A stretch of DNA of 48,227 bases from an uncultured Oscillospiraceae bacterium (GCA_949300115.1 CASGDD010000036.1:1-48227); one strand, 5' to 3'. Shown: positions 24,329 through 33,540, counted from the first letter of the stretch. Notes: generated by a model not told the origin, from the sequence alone. Numbers and translations: made by a program.

Positions 24329-25561
24329 ATGGCCAGTTTTATCATGACAGTCAGCCAGATCAACCGCTATCTCAAGTCGGTCATCGAGTCGGATGACCGG
24401 CTTGCGATGCTTTATGTCCGAGGGGAGATCTCCGGCTTCAGCCGGAACCACCAGTCGGGACACTGCTATTTTTCCCTCAAGGACGAGTCCTCGGTCATCC
24501 GGGCGGTCATGTTCCAATCCTATGCCGCCCGGCTGCGTTTTCAGCCCACCGATGCGATGCGGGTCATCGTCGCAGCCCGGGTCACCGTCTATGAACGGGG
24601 CGGCAGCTACCAGCTGCAGGTGACCGACATGCAGCCGGATGGGGTCGGCGCGATGCACCTTGCCTATGAGCAGCTGCGGGCGAAGCTGGAAGGGGAGGGG
24701 CTCTTCGATCCCGCCCACAAACGCCCTATCCCGCGCTATCCTCGCAAAATCGCCGTAATCACCAGCCGGACGGGGGCCGCCGTACACGATATTCTCTCCA
24801 TCCTCGAGCGCCGGTGGCCGCTGGGAGAAATTTTATTCTATCCGGTTGCCGTCCAGGGGGAAACCGCCGCGGCCGGAATGATCGCGGCACTGGCAGATAT
24901 CAACCGGCGGGGGGAGGCCGATGTCATCCTGCTGGGGCGGGGCGGGGGATCGGCGGAGGATCTCTGGTGCTTCAACGATGAAGCGCTGGCTAGAGCTATC
25001 CACCGTTCGGAAATTCCGGTGATCACCGCCATCGGACATGAAACCGACTACACCATCGCCGACTTTGTGGCCGATCTGCGCGCGCCTACCCCATCGGCCG
25101 CCGCCGAATTGGCTGCTGCCGGCGTTGAGGACACCCTTGCCCGGCTGGAATCGGCCGGACTTCGGATGCAGGGGGCGCTTACACGCAAAATGGCCCTCTA
25201 TGAACGGCTGATCCGGGATGCCCAGAACCGCCGCGGCCTGCGAGACCCCTACGCCGTCTACCGGATGAAGGCCCGCCGGGTCTATCAGCTGGAAAAGCAG
25301 CTGCAGGCCGGGCTTGGCTATTGGATCGATCTGCTGGATGTCCATGTCCAGAAGCGGGCCGCACTGCTCGAAGCCCTCAGCCCGCTGCGGGTGCTGGCCC
25401 GCGGCTATGCCCTTGTCACCGATCAAACGGGGAACGTCCTGCATCGGACAGCGGATGCCCAACCAGGCGATTCCGTTCGCATCCGCCTGACCGACGGCAC
25501 TCTGACCGCCACGATCACCGGGGAGGTAACCGACCATGACCAAGAAAAAAATGAGTTTTGA
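24329..25561 (+). CDS. xseA: Exodeoxyribonuclease VII large subunit
   Basis: A 410-residue subunit of a single-strand-specific exonuclease used in DNA repair. An N-terminal OB-fold (YVRGEISGFSRNHQSGHCYFSLKD) is followed by the catalytic domain with VITSRTGAAVHDI, GRGGGSAEDLWCFN and HETDYTIADFVADLRAPTPSAAAE, of which GHETDYT is most diagnostic, and a coiled-coil C-terminus. ATG 24329 follows ggagg at five bases. It overlaps xseB by 26 nt. Confidence 0.97.
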   Translation: MASFIMTVSQINRYLKSVIESDDRLAMLYVRGEISGFSRNHQSGHCYFSLKDESSVIRAVMFQSYAARLRFQPTDAMRVIVAARVTVYERGGSYQLQVTDMQPDGVGAMHLAYEQLRAKLEGEGLFDPAHKRPIPRYPRKIAVITSRTGAAVHDILSILERRWPLGEILFYPVAVQGETAAAGMIAALADINRRGEADVILLGRGGGSAEDLWCFNDEALARAIHRSEIPVITAIGHETDYTIADFVADLRAPTPSAAAELAAAGVEDTLARLESAGLRMQGALTRKMALYERLIRDAQNRRGLRDPYAVYRMKARRVYQLEKQLQAGLGYWIDLLDVHVQKRAALLEALSPLRVLARGYALVTDQTGNVLHRTADAQPGDSVRIRLTDGTLTATITGEVTDHDQEKNEF

Positions 25562-25769
25562 GGAAAAGCTGATCCGTCTCGATCAGATTGCTCAGACGCT
25601 GGAGGCGGGGGAGCTTCCGCTGGAAGCCTCCCTCAAGCTGTTTGAAGAGGGCGCCGGTCTGCTCGCCGACTGCAAGGCCGAGCTTGGCGCAGCCAAACAG
25701 AAGATCACCGAGTGGAACACCGCATCGACCGGCGGTGAGGAGGAGGATTCCGATGACACCGACGATTGA
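25536..25769 (+). CDS. xseB: Exodeoxyribonuclease VII small subunit
   Basis: A 77-residue small subunit that binds the coiled-coil of XseA. The conserved FEEKLIRLDQIAQTLE, GELPLEASLKLFEEG and LLADCKAEL blocks are all present. It ends in an acidic tail (EEEDSDDTDD). The start lies inside xseA and the end inside ispA, so the three genes are translationally linked. Confidence 0.96.
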   Translation: MTKKKMSFEEKLIRLDQIAQTLEAGELPLEASLKLFEEGAGLLADCKAELGAAKQKITEWNTASTGGEEEDSDDTDD

Positions 25770-26637
25770 ACGGGATCGCATCCGGGTGGAAGCACGGCTG
25801 GAGACGCTGCTGGCCGCAACAACCGACGCCCAGCGGGCGGTCGAAGAGGCGATGGCCTATTCCGCACTGGCAGGCGGCAAGCGGCTGCGCGCCGCCCTGG
25901 CACTGGCCTTCTGCCGGCTGGCGTGCGGGCGGGATGCCCACGCGCTCGACTTTGCCTGCGCCATCGAGATGGTTCATGCCTACTCGCTGATCCACGACGA
26001 CCTGCCCTGCATGGACGACGACGATCTGCGCCGCGGCAAACCCTCCTGCCATATCCAGTTTGGCGAGGCAACCGCCCTGCTCGCCGGCGATGGGCTGCTC
26101 ACCTACGCGTTTGAAACGATGCTCGGCGCCGCCACACAGCCGGAGGTCGGCTGGACACGCGCCGGTGAGGCGGCGCTCTGTCTGGCACGGGCAATCGGGG
26201 TGGAAGGGATGATCGGCGGCCAGGTGGTCGATCTCGATTTTGAAACACATCCACCCAAGGACGCCGCATCGCTCTATCGGATGGTCGCGATGAAGACGGG
26301 GGCACTGATTCGGGCTTCCTGCCGCATCGGCTGCATCCTCGGGGACGCCGGACCGGCGCTGACCGAGCGGGCCGACATCTACGCCGATAAAATTGGGTTG
26401 GCTTTTCAGATTATCGATGATATACTGGATGTTATAGGGGATGAACAGACCCTTGGCAAACCGATCGGCAGTGACCGGGAGAGCGGTAAGACAACCTTTG
26501 CCGCCCTCTATGGGCTGGACCGGGCCCGGCAGATTGCCCTCTCGCTGACCGAAGAAGCCAAGGCGGCCCTACAGGAGATCCCCGGCAGCGAAGAACTGCT
26601 GCTGTTGGCCGACCGGCTGATCGCCCGGACCTGGTAA
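25753..26637 (+). CDS. ispA: Geranyl/farnesyl diphosphate synthase
   Basis: A 294-residue trans-isoprenyl diphosphate synthase that condenses IPP with allylic diphosphates, probably up to the C15 chain length. GGKRLR (41-46) binds IPP. The first aspartate-rich motif DDLPCMD (82-88) and the second DDILD (222-226) bind magnesium. The position directly after xseAB and ahead of dxs is the usual one. ATG 25753 follows aggagg and overlaps the xseB stop. Chain length cannot be fixed by eye; the residue pattern before the first DDxxD fits FPP synthase. Confidence 0.95.
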   Translation: MTPTIERDRIRVEARLETLLAATTDAQRAVEEAMAYSALAGGKRLRAALALAFCRLACGRDAHALDFACAIEMVHAYSLIHDDLPCMDDDDLRRGKPSCHIQFGEATALLAGDGLLTYAFETMLGAATQPEVGWTRAGEAALCLARAIGVEGMIGGQVVDLDFETHPPKDAASLYRMVAMKTGALIRASCRIGCILGDAGPALTERADIYADKIGLAFQIIDDILDVIGDEQTLGKPIGSDRESGKTTFAALYGLDRARQIALSLTEEAKAALQEIPGSEELLLLADRLIARTW

Positions 26638-26686
26638 ACCGGGACCCGCCGGATCGAGACAGACAGGTGGAGGAACATTGGACGCC

Positions 26687-27229
26687 ATGAGCAATCTGGC
26701 TAAACTGATCGACAACAACGTGCTGTGGGTCGCCGTTGTCGCCTGGGCGGCCGCTCAGATCACCAAGGCGCTGCTCAACTTTGCCGTAACCCGGCGCTTT
26801 GATCTGGAACGGCTCTTTGGGACGGGCGGCATGCCCAGTTCCCATACCTCAACCGTATGCGCGCTGACCCTCGCCATCGCACGCACCACCGGGCTCAATT
26901 CCCCCGAATTTGCCATCAGCTTCGTCCTAGCCGCGGTGGTCATGACCGATGCGATGGGGGTTCGCCGCCAGGCCGGCGAGCAGGCCAAGGTGCTCACCCG
27001 GCTGCTTTTCTCGGACGAGCTGGAAAAGGATGAGGAAGGGAAGGAGCTCCCCTTCGATTTTGACAGGGAACTCAGCGAGTCGGAACGTCAAAACATCGAG
27101 GAGTATCTGGGAGAACATAACCGCATCCTCGACCGGGAGCTCAAGGAATATCTGGGACATACCCCTATGGAGGTGCTGGCCGGCGCCCTGCTGGGCATCC
27201 TGGTTGCGATGTTTCTGCCGGTGGCTTAA
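26687..27229 (+). CDS. Divergent PAP2 family membrane protein (DUF212, YuiD-like)
   Basis: A 180-residue membrane protein with the GGMPSSHTSTV and AVVMTDAMGVRRQAGEQA boxes that define the divergent PAP2 (acid phosphatase/vanadium-dependent haloperoxidase-related) family. The end LLGILVAMFLP is hydrophobic. Between RRQAGEQAKVL and the LGHTPMEVL motif lies a charged stretch of about 50 residues, longer than in Bacillus YuiD as I recall it. ATG 26687 is taken; TTG 26678, closer to the ggtggagg ribosome binding site, would add three residues. Its neighbours ispA and dxs suggest a link to isoprenoid phosphate metabolism, which is inference only. Confidence 0.88.
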   Translation: MSNLAKLIDNNVLWVAVVAWAAAQITKALLNFAVTRRFDLERLFGTGGMPSSHTSTVCALTLAIARTTGLNSPEFAISFVLAAVVMTDAMGVRRQAGEQAKVLTRLLFSDELEKDEEGKELPFDFDRELSESERQNIEEYLGEHNRILDRELKEYLGHTPMEVLAGALLGILVAMFLPVA

Positions 27230-27348
27230 GGCCGCCTTTCCCCAAACGGCTTCCCCAGGTCCCGGGCTTTTTCTGCCTGCCGCCCACTTATGGGAGCGCG
27301 GGCCGCGCCCGGCCGATTTCAACCGAAAGTGTGGCAAGGAAAACGCCT

Positions 27349-29214
27349 ATGAAAAACCTGCTGGAAACTATCCATTCGCCGCAGGATGTCAAAAATCTGC
27401 CCCTTCAGGACCTGCCCCGGCTGGCCTATGAGATCCGCCGCACGCTGATCCGCACGATGTCCAAAACGGGGGGACATCTCGCCTCCAATCTGGGCGTTGT
27501 CGAGCTGACCATCGCACTGCACCGGGTGTTCGATTCGCCCGCCGACAAGCTGATCTGGGACGTCGGACACCAGTCCTATGTCCACAAGCTGCTGACAGGC
27601 CGGTTGGATCGCTTCGATACCCTCCGTCAGCAGAACGGGCTCAGCGGATTCCCGCGTCATCAGGAGAGCGAACACGATGCCTTCATCGGGGGGCACAGCA
27701 GCACCTCCATCTCGGCCGCCCTCGGCTTTGCCCGCGCCAACCGGCTGAAGGGGGATCCGCATCATGCCGTCGCCATCATTGGAGACGGCGCGCTCACCGG
27801 GGGGCTCGCCTATGAGGGGCTGAACAACGCCGGACGTTCCCCGAACAACCGGCTGATTGTTCTGCTCAACGACAACGAGATGTCGATTTCGGAAAATGTC
27901 GGCGCGATTGCCCGCTACCTGTCGGTCATCCGTTCCCAGCCGGAATATTTTAAAACCAAGGATACCATCATCGATTTCCTCGACGCCATGCCCGTCTTTG
28001 GCACCCCGCTCAAGCATGCGATGTCGGTGACCAAGGACGCGCTCAAGCGCAGTGTCTATCAGAAAACCTTTTTTGAGGAATTCGGCTTTACCTATATGGG
28101 CCCGGTCGATGGACATGACATCCGTCAGCTGATCCAGGTGCTCGAACGGGCCCGGTCGCTCTGCCGCCCGGTCTTTGTCCATGTCCATACCGTCAAGGGC
28201 AAAGGCTACACCTTTGCCGAACAAAATCCCGGCGTCTATCACGGCGTCTCCGGTTCCGGCTTTGATATTCGGACCGGCTCCAGTCCGGATACCGGCGGGC
28301 CCACCTTCTCTTCGGTTTTTGGGGATGCCCTCTGTGAGCTGGCAGGGGAGGACGACACCCTCTGTGCGGTTACCGCCGCCATGCGGGAGGGGACCGGACT
28401 CGGCGATTTTGCCACCCTCTATCCCAGCCGTTTTTTTGACGTCGGCATCGCAGAGGAACATGCGGCCACCTTTTGCTGTGGATTGGCCGCCGGAGGAATG
28501 CGGCCGGTATTCGCAGTTTATTCAACCTTCCTGCAGCGCTGCTACGACGAACTGATCCACGACGCTTCGATCGAACCGCAGAACCTGCTGCTGGCAATCG
28601 ACCGGGCTGGTCTGGTCGGCTCCGACGGGGAAACCCATCAGGGGATCTTTGATGTCGCGATGCTGCGCACCATCCCCGGTGTCCGGCTGTATGCCCCTGC
28701 CCATTTTGACGACCTGCGCGCGATGCTGCGGGAGGCGCATCGTCATACCGGACTGTGCGCCGTTCGCTATCCGCGGGGCGGAGAGCCCGAACTGCCCGCA
28801 GAATTGCGGGAGGTCTGTCTCAACTATACCCATCTGCAAAACCCGGACGCCCAGCTGTTGCTTGTCAGCTACGGGCGGGAGCTGGGCCCGGTATCGGCCG
28901 CCGCAGCGATCCTCCGCCAGAAGGGGATTCCGACCTCTCTGCTGCGGATTGGGCGGCTGCTGCCGCTGGACGAGGGGATGCTTCCATCCCTGCTCGGCTA
29001 CCGGTGGATCTTTTTTATCGAAGAGGGCATCCGCGCGGGCGGCGTGGGAGAGCAGTTCGGCAGCCTGCTGATGGACCGCCATTTCAAAGGAAATTATCGC
29101 TGCCGCGCCATCGAAGGCTTTGTCCCGCAGGCCACCGTCTCCGCCTCCCTCCGGTCGCTGGGACTGGATGCCGACAGCTTGGCCACATGGATAGAAAAGG
29201 AGACCCGAGGATGA
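27349..29214 (+). CDS. dxs: 1-deoxy-D-xylulose-5-phosphate synthase
   Basis: A 621-residue thiamine diphosphate enzyme, first step of the MEP isoprenoid route, joining pyruvate and glyceraldehyde 3-phosphate. N-terminal markers are GHQSYVHKLLTGR and GFPRHQESEHD; the ThDP-binding GDGALTGG...LNDNEMSIS follows. The transketolase core has FDVGIAEEHAATF (catalytic Glu) and the C-terminal domain SYGREL. ATG 27349 follows aaggaaa. The stop shares bases with the tlyA start. The 119 nt upstream contain only short GC palindromes. With ispA nearby the cluster covers both ends of prenyl precursor supply. Confidence 0.97.
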   Translation: MKNLLETIHSPQDVKNLPLQDLPRLAYEIRRTLIRTMSKTGGHLASNLGVVELTIALHRVFDSPADKLIWDVGHQSYVHKLLTGRLDRFDTLRQQNGLSGFPRHQESEHDAFIGGHSSTSISAALGFARANRLKGDPHHAVAIIGDGALTGGLAYEGLNNAGRSPNNRLIVLLNDNEMSISENVGAIARYLSVIRSQPEYFKTKDTIIDFLDAMPVFGTPLKHAMSVTKDALKRSVYQKTFFEEFGFTYMGPVDGHDIRQLIQVLERARSLCRPVFVHVHTVKGKGYTFAEQNPGVYHGVSGSGFDIRTGSSPDTGGPTFSSVFGDALCELAGEDDTLCAVTAAMREGTGLGDFATLYPSRFFDVGIAEEHAATFCCGLAAGGMRPVFAVYSTFLQRCYDELIHDASIEPQNLLLAIDRAGLVGSDGETHQGIFDVAMLRTIPGVRLYAPAHFDDLRAMLREAHRHTGLCAVRYPRGGEPELPAELREVCLNYTHLQNPDAQLLLVSYGRELGPVSAAAAILRQKGIPTSLLRIGRLLPLDEGMLPSLLGYRWIFFIEEGIRAGGVGEQFGSLLMDRHFKGNYRCRAIEGFVPQATVSASLRSLGLDADSLATWIEKETRG

Positions 29215-30035
29215 AGGAACGATTGGACATCGCGGTGGTTGAGCGGGGACTCACGGCCAGCCGGGAGCGCGCAAAAGCGCTCATCATGGCGGGCAAGATC
29301 TTTGTCAACGGGGAACGATCGGATAAACCGGGAACCCAGGTAGATCCGGATGACACCATCGAGCTGCGCGGGGAGGATCTCCGCTATGTCAGCCGGGGCG
29401 GCCTCAAGCTGGAGAAGGCTGTAAAGGAATTTGCCATCACACTGGATCACGCCATCTGCGCCGATATCGGCGCGTCGACCGGTGGTTTCAGTGATTGTAT
29501 GCTGCAAAACGGCGCGGACAAGGTGTACGCCATCGACGTGGGCTATGGCCAGCTGGCCTGGAAGCTCCGGGAGGATCCCCGCGTCATCTGTCTCGAGCGG
29601 ACCAACATCCGCTATGTGACCGAAAAACAGGTGCCCGAGCCGCTCGATTTTGCGTCGGTGGATGTCTCGTTTATCTCGCTCGGGCTGGTGCTGCCGGTGG
29701 TGCATCGTCTGCTTCGGGAGGGCGGCCGCTCGGTCTGCTTAATCAAGCCGCAGTTTGAAGCCGGACGGGAAGAGGTCGGCAAAAAAGGTGTTGTCCGCGA
29801 TCCCGCCGTCCATCGCGCGGTGATCGAGCGGGTTCTTGCCAGTGCCCGTCAGCTCGGCTTTGCGGTGCTGCGGCTGACCTTCTCGCCCATCCGCGGGCCG
29901 GAGGGCAACATCGAATACCTGGTCTATCTGCAAAAGGGCGGCGAAGAGACCTCCGGGTGTCTGCCGGAAACGGATTCGATCGACCGGACGGTTGCACTCG
30001 CCCATGAGACGCTGTCCGGCACCTCCCACCGATAG
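29211..30035 (+). CDS. tlyA: TlyA-family rRNA (cytidine-2'-O) methyltransferase
   Basis: A 274-residue protein with an N-terminal S4 RNA-binding domain (residues 4-60; ERGLTASRERAKALIMAG) and an FtsJ-like SAM-dependent methyltransferase domain, with ADIGASTGGFSDCML as motif I and ASVDVSFISL further on. TlyA members methylate rRNA; older annotation calls them hemolysins. ATG 29211 overlaps the dxs stop and follows aaggag at eight bases. The dxs-tlyA coupling is common in Firmicutes. Confidence 0.95.
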   Translation: MKERLDIAVVERGLTASRERAKALIMAGKIFVNGERSDKPGTQVDPDDTIELRGEDLRYVSRGGLKLEKAVKEFAITLDHAICADIGASTGGFSDCMLQNGADKVYAIDVGYGQLAWKLREDPRVICLERTNIRYVTEKQVPEPLDFASVDVSFISLGLVLPVVHRLLREGGRSVCLIKPQFEAGREEVGKKGVVRDPAVHRAVIERVLASARQLGFAVLRLTFSPIRGPEGNIEYLVYLQKGGEETSGCLPETDSIDRTVALAHETLSGTSHR

Positions 30036-30119
30036 GGATTTTCGTCCGCCGCCCATCCAAACACTCCCCCGGTACCGCCTTCGGGTCGTGCCGAGGCTGA
30101 GCCCCGTGGAGGAAACCGC

Positions 30120-30992
30120 ATGAAGGTTTTGCTCAACCCCAATTTTGACAAGATCAACGCCGACCGCTGCACCCTGTCGGTAATTGGCCGTCTGCGTCGT
30201 CTGGGCTGCGAGATCCTGATGGATCCCGTCTGCCGCGCCAGGATGGACGGCCAGCTGGAGGATCTGTCGGGCATCCGCTTTACCGATCTGCACACCGCCA
30301 GCCGGTGCTGCGATGTCATCGTCGCCATCGGCGGGGATGGTACCATCCTTCACTCGGCAAAATACGCGGTGGAGGGGGATCGGCCGCTCATCGGCATCAA
30401 CGTTGGCCGGCTCGGCTTTCTGGCCACCGTCGAGATGGGGGAGCTCGATCTGCTCGACCGGGTGGTCGCGGGGGATTACCGCACTGAGGAGCGGATGCTG
30501 CTGGAGGTTCGCAAATACGGACCGGAGGGGGACACCACCCGGCTGCTGGCACTCAATGACGCGGTCATCGCCCGGGCAAACAACGCGCCTGTCGCCGAAC
30601 TTATCCTCGCCTGCAACGACAAGGAGATCAGCCGCTACCGGGCGGATGGGCTCATCGTCGCAACGCCGACCGGCTCCACCGCCTACGCCTTCTCGGCGGG
30701 CGGCCCCACCATCGACCCGGCGATCTCGGCCATCGCGGTCACCCCCATCTGTCCGCATTCGCTCTTTGCGCGCACCATGGTCTTTCCGGCCGACCGCTGT
30801 CTGAAGATCACCCGCGTTCCGACCGGGGATATCTGCCTGACGGTCGACGGGGAATATACCCTCCCCGTCCAGCCGCAGGAGCTGGTGGAAATTGCCCGTG
30901 CTCCCGTCACCCTCAAGCTGATTGCCTTTGCGGAACAGAGTTTTTACGATACCCTCAACAAAAAGATGATTGGGCGCTATGTACATGGATAG
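30120..30992 (+). CDS. nadK: NAD kinase
   Basis: A 290-residue kinase that phosphorylates NAD to NADP with ATP or polyphosphate. The catalytic GGDGT (71-75), NVGRLGFLA, LND (about 145-147) and TPTGSTAYAFSAGGP motifs are all present. ATG 30120 follows gtggagg. It lies between tlyA and argR, an arrangement typical of Clostridia. The 84-nt gap before it shows no promoter that I trust. Confidence 0.96.
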   Translation: MKVLLNPNFDKINADRCTLSVIGRLRRLGCEILMDPVCRARMDGQLEDLSGIRFTDLHTASRCCDVIVAIGGDGTILHSAKYAVEGDRPLIGINVGRLGFLATVEMGELDLLDRVVAGDYRTEERMLLEVRKYGPEGDTTRLLALNDAVIARANNAPVAELILACNDKEISRYRADGLIVATPTGSTAYAFSAGGPTIDPAISAIAVTPICPHSLFARTMVFPADRCLKITRVPTGDICLTVDGEYTLPVQPQELVEIARAPVTLKLIAFAEQSFYDTLNKKMIGRYVHG

Positions 30993-31028
30993 CCGCTTGT
31001 CGATTACAATGAATGGAGGCAGGACCGA

Positions 31029-31484
31029 ATGAAAACCAAACGACACGCCAAGATCCTTGACCTCATCGCCGAGCATGATATCACCACCCAGGAGGAACTG
31101 CTCGGATGGCTCGCCAAAAGCGGCTTTTCGGTGACGCAGGCGACCGTCTCACGCGATATCAAGGAACTTCGTCTCATCAAAACCCTCGAAGCGGATGGGC
31201 ATTATCGTTATACCACCAGCGCACCGGAATCGACGCCCGATATCTCGGCCAAGTTCTTCTCCATCTTTCAGAGCGCGGTCATGCAGATCGATTACGCGGG
31301 GCAGTTTGTGGTCATCAAATGCCATGTGGGGATGGCCAACGCCGTCTGTGTCGCGCTGGATTCCCTGCAATGGACGGGGGTGGTGGGAACGCTGGCGGGC
31401 GATGACACCATCTTTGTGCTGATGCGCAGTGAAACCCACGCGGCCAATCTGGCCAACGAGCTGAAAAAATATCAGGGCGCGTAA
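31029..31484 (+). CDS. argR: Arginine repressor ArgR
   Basis: A 151-residue hexameric repressor/activator. The N-terminal winged helix carries TQEELLGWLAKSGFSVTQATVSRDIKEL (key part TQATVSRDIKEL), and the C-terminal oligomerisation domain has the arginine-binding GTLAGDDTIFVL. ATG 31029 follows atggaggc. It sits directly upstream of recN as in Bacillus. No arginine genes are in the window, so its targets lie elsewhere. Confidence 0.96.
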   Translation: MKTKRHAKILDLIAEHDITTQEELLGWLAKSGFSVTQATVSRDIKELRLIKTLEADGHYRYTTSAPESTPDISAKFFSIFQSAVMQIDYAGQFVVIKCHVGMANAVCVALDSLQWTGVVGTLAGDDTIFVLMRSETHAANLANELKKYQGA

Positions 31485-31535
31485 AGGGAATCCGGCGGGA
31501 GACGCCGGTTCCGACGCGCCCATCGGGGTGATGGG

Positions 31536-33200
31536 ATGCTTCGACAGCTCTACATCGAAAATATCGCGGTCATCCGCAAGACCGAAATCACGCTGGAGCG
31601 GGGCCTCAACGTCCTCACCGGCGAGACCGGCGCGGGTAAATCGATCCTCATCGACGCGCTCGGGCTGATTCTGGGGGGACGGGCTTCCCGTGAGCTGGTT
31701 CGGTCGGGCAGCGACCGGGCGCAGGTCAGCGCGGTCTTTCAGGATCTCTCCGCCGCTGCGGCCGATAAGCTTGCCCAGCTTGGTATCGATGCGGAGGATG
31801 GGGTCATCCTTTCCAGGGAAATCACCGCCGACGGCCGCTCCACCTGCCGCATTCAGGGCAAACCGGCCACTGCCGCCATGCTGCGGGAAATCGGCGAATT
31901 TCTGATCAACATCCACGGCCAGCACGACAACCAGGCGTTGCTGCGTCCCGAACGGCATATCGAATTCATCGACGCCTATGCCCACCTCGAGGCAGAAAAA
32001 GCCGCCTATCAGCAGCTCTACCAGACCTACCGGACGCTGATCGGCCGGATCCATGCCCTGCAGATGGATGAGGCTGAGAAAGCCCGCCGGCTCGATCTGC
32101 TCCACTTTCAGGTCGATGAGCTCACCGACGCCAAGCTGGTGGCCGGTGAGGAGGAGGAGCTGAGCGAGCAGCGCAAAATCATTCAGAACGCGAGCAAGAT
32201 CTCCGATGGACTGATGGCCGCTCACGCGGCGTTGGAGGGGGAGGGCACACTGCCGGGCGCCCGCGCACTCATCTGGGAGGCTGCCGGCCAGCTGTCCGGC
32301 GTCGCCGCCATCCTCGAATCGGCCGGGCCGCTGTGCGGGCGCCTGCAGAGCGCCGCCTATGAGCTCGACGAGATCGGCGGGGAGCTCGGCCGTCTGCTGG
32401 AGACGATCGACTACGACCCCGGCCGGCTGGAAGCCATCGAAGGACGGCTGGATCTCATCTACCGGCTTGGCCGCAAGTACGGCGCTACCACCGGCGAGAT
32501 GCTCGACTATCTCGATCGGATCACCGACGAGATGAACCGGATGGAATCGCAGGAGGAACAGCTGGCCATTCTGGGTACCCAGCTGGAAACCGCCAAACAG
32601 CAGGCCAGACAGGCCGCTACCGAACTGCGGGCCAAACGGCTGCGGGCCGCCGATCAGCTCGCAGCCCGGGTGGGAGAGGAGCTCCGTTTTCTCGACATGC
32701 CGAAGGTCCGTTTTTCGGTCGCCCACAAAGCGACCCCGCTGTCACCCGACGGCGCCGATCAGATGGAGTTTCTCCTCTCGGTCAATCCCGGCGAACCGGA
32801 AAAACCGATCGCCCGCATCGCTTCGGGTGGCGAGCTGTCCCGTATCATGCTGGCCTTAAAGAATGTCCTGGCCGAAAGCGATGTAATCGATACCCTCATT
32901 TTCGACGAGATCGATACCGGTGTCAGCGGCAGAGCGGCCCAGAAGATCGGCATCAAGCTGCGGGAGGCGGCCCGTACCCGCCAGATCCTCTGTGTGACCC
33001 ATCTCGCCCAGATTGCCGCCCAGGCCGACTACCATCTGCTGATTCACAAACGTCTTTCGGAGGATACCGCCGAAACCACCGTCGTTCCGCTCGACCGAGA
33101 GGGACGAAAGGCGGAGCTGGCGCGGATCATGGGCGGGGAACCGGTGACCGGGCTGATGCTCGAAAATGCCGATGAACTGCTGCGAGCTGCCGGCAATTAG
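31536..33200 (+). CDS. recN: DNA repair protein RecN
   Basis: A 554-residue SMC-like ATPase acting early at double-strand breaks. Walker A is GETGAGKS (29-36). A long coiled-coil middle is interrupted by a hinge-like region, and the C-terminal half has the ABC signature IASGGELSRIMLALK followed by Walker B TLIFDEIDTGVSG. ATG 31536 follows a ggggtgatggg site. In Bacillus and many clostridia spoIVB-spo0A come next; here a T-box and tyrS do. No terminator with a T tract is visible after it, only the hairpin at 33214-33237. Confidence 0.96.
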   Translation: MLRQLYIENIAVIRKTEITLERGLNVLTGETGAGKSILIDALGLILGGRASRELVRSGSDRAQVSAVFQDLSAAAADKLAQLGIDAEDGVILSREITADGRSTCRIQGKPATAAMLREIGEFLINIHGQHDNQALLRPERHIEFIDAYAHLEAEKAAYQQLYQTYRTLIGRIHALQMDEAEKARRLDLLHFQVDELTDAKLVAGEEEELSEQRKIIQNASKISDGLMAAHAALEGEGTLPGARALIWEAAGQLSGVAAILESAGPLCGRLQSAAYELDEIGGELGRLLETIDYDPGRLEAIEGRLDLIYRLGRKYGATTGEMLDYLDRITDEMNRMESQEEQLAILGTQLETAKQQARQAATELRAKRLRAADQLAARVGEELRFLDMPKVRFSVAHKATPLSPDGADQMEFLLSVNPGEPEKPIARIASGGELSRIMLALKNVLAESDVIDTLIFDEIDTGVSGRAAQKIGIKLREAARTRQILCVTHLAQIAAQADYHLLIHKRLSEDTAETTVVPLDREGRKAELARIMGGEPVTGLMLENADELLRAAGN

Positions 33201-33213
33201 ATGTTACCCACAC

Positions 33214-33237
33214 GGTTTCTCTTGACAAAGGGAAACC
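33214..33237 (+). repeat. 10-bp inverted repeat overlapping the tyrS -35
   Basis: GGTTTCTCTT (33214-33223) is complementary to AAGGGAAACC (33228-33237) with one G-T pair, loop GACA. The -35 hexamer TTGACA lies inside it. It may end recN transcription poorly, or be an operator; no T tract follows. Confidence 0.5.
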
Positions 33238-33251
33238 GGATGTGCTAGAGT
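33222..33251 (+). promoter_or_regulatory. Sigma-A-type promoter of the tyrS leader
   Basis: A perfect TTGACA (33222-33227) and TAGAGT (33246-33251) are 18 bp apart with a TGC extended -10. Transcription would begin near 33258, just ahead of the T-box stem I. Confidence 0.75.
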
Positions 33252-33261
33252 ATCAAAAAAG

Positions 33262-33540
33262 CGACAGGCAAAGAAGGACTCAAGTAGCCGTGTGCCCTCC
33301 GGGACAGAGAGACCCCGCATCGGGTGGAAGGGGGAGCGGAAGCGCGCGGTGAATACCGTCCGGAGCTGTATTCCTGAAGTCGGCGCCGCCGGCCCGATGG
33401 GTAGGGAATACCGGGAGGCCCGTTACAGCCCGCAGGTTCTCAAACCTGCCAAGGCCCCTTTCTGTGAAGAGGGGGGTAAACTGAGGTGGTACCGCGAAAT
33501 GATCGCCCTCTGCAGAGCTTTCCGCAGAGGGCGTTTTATT
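33262..33540 (+). ncRNA. T-box leader, specifier UAC (tyrosine)
   Basis: A tRNA-sensing leader that opens tyrS when tRNA-Tyr is uncharged. Stem I closes by GGAC (33276-33279) with GTCC (33358-33361). The specifier loop shows AGTA (33283-33286) on the 5' side and GAA-UAC (33351-33356) on the 3' side, so UAC at 33354-33356 is the Tyr specifier. The AGAGA and GGTGG elements of the stem I apex lie between. The T-box itself, AGGTGGTACCGCG, is at 33484-33496 and is followed by the terminator. The tRNA-Tyr acceptor end should pair at TGGTACC. Confidence 0.95.
33504..33540 (+). terminator. Terminator of the tyrS T-box
   Basis: A perfect 10-bp stem CGCCCTCTGC/GCAGAGGGCG (33504-33513, 33524-33533) with TTTTATT. 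It forms when tRNA-Tyr is charged and is replaced by the antiterminator, which uses the T-box sequence, when it is not. Confidence 0.93.
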
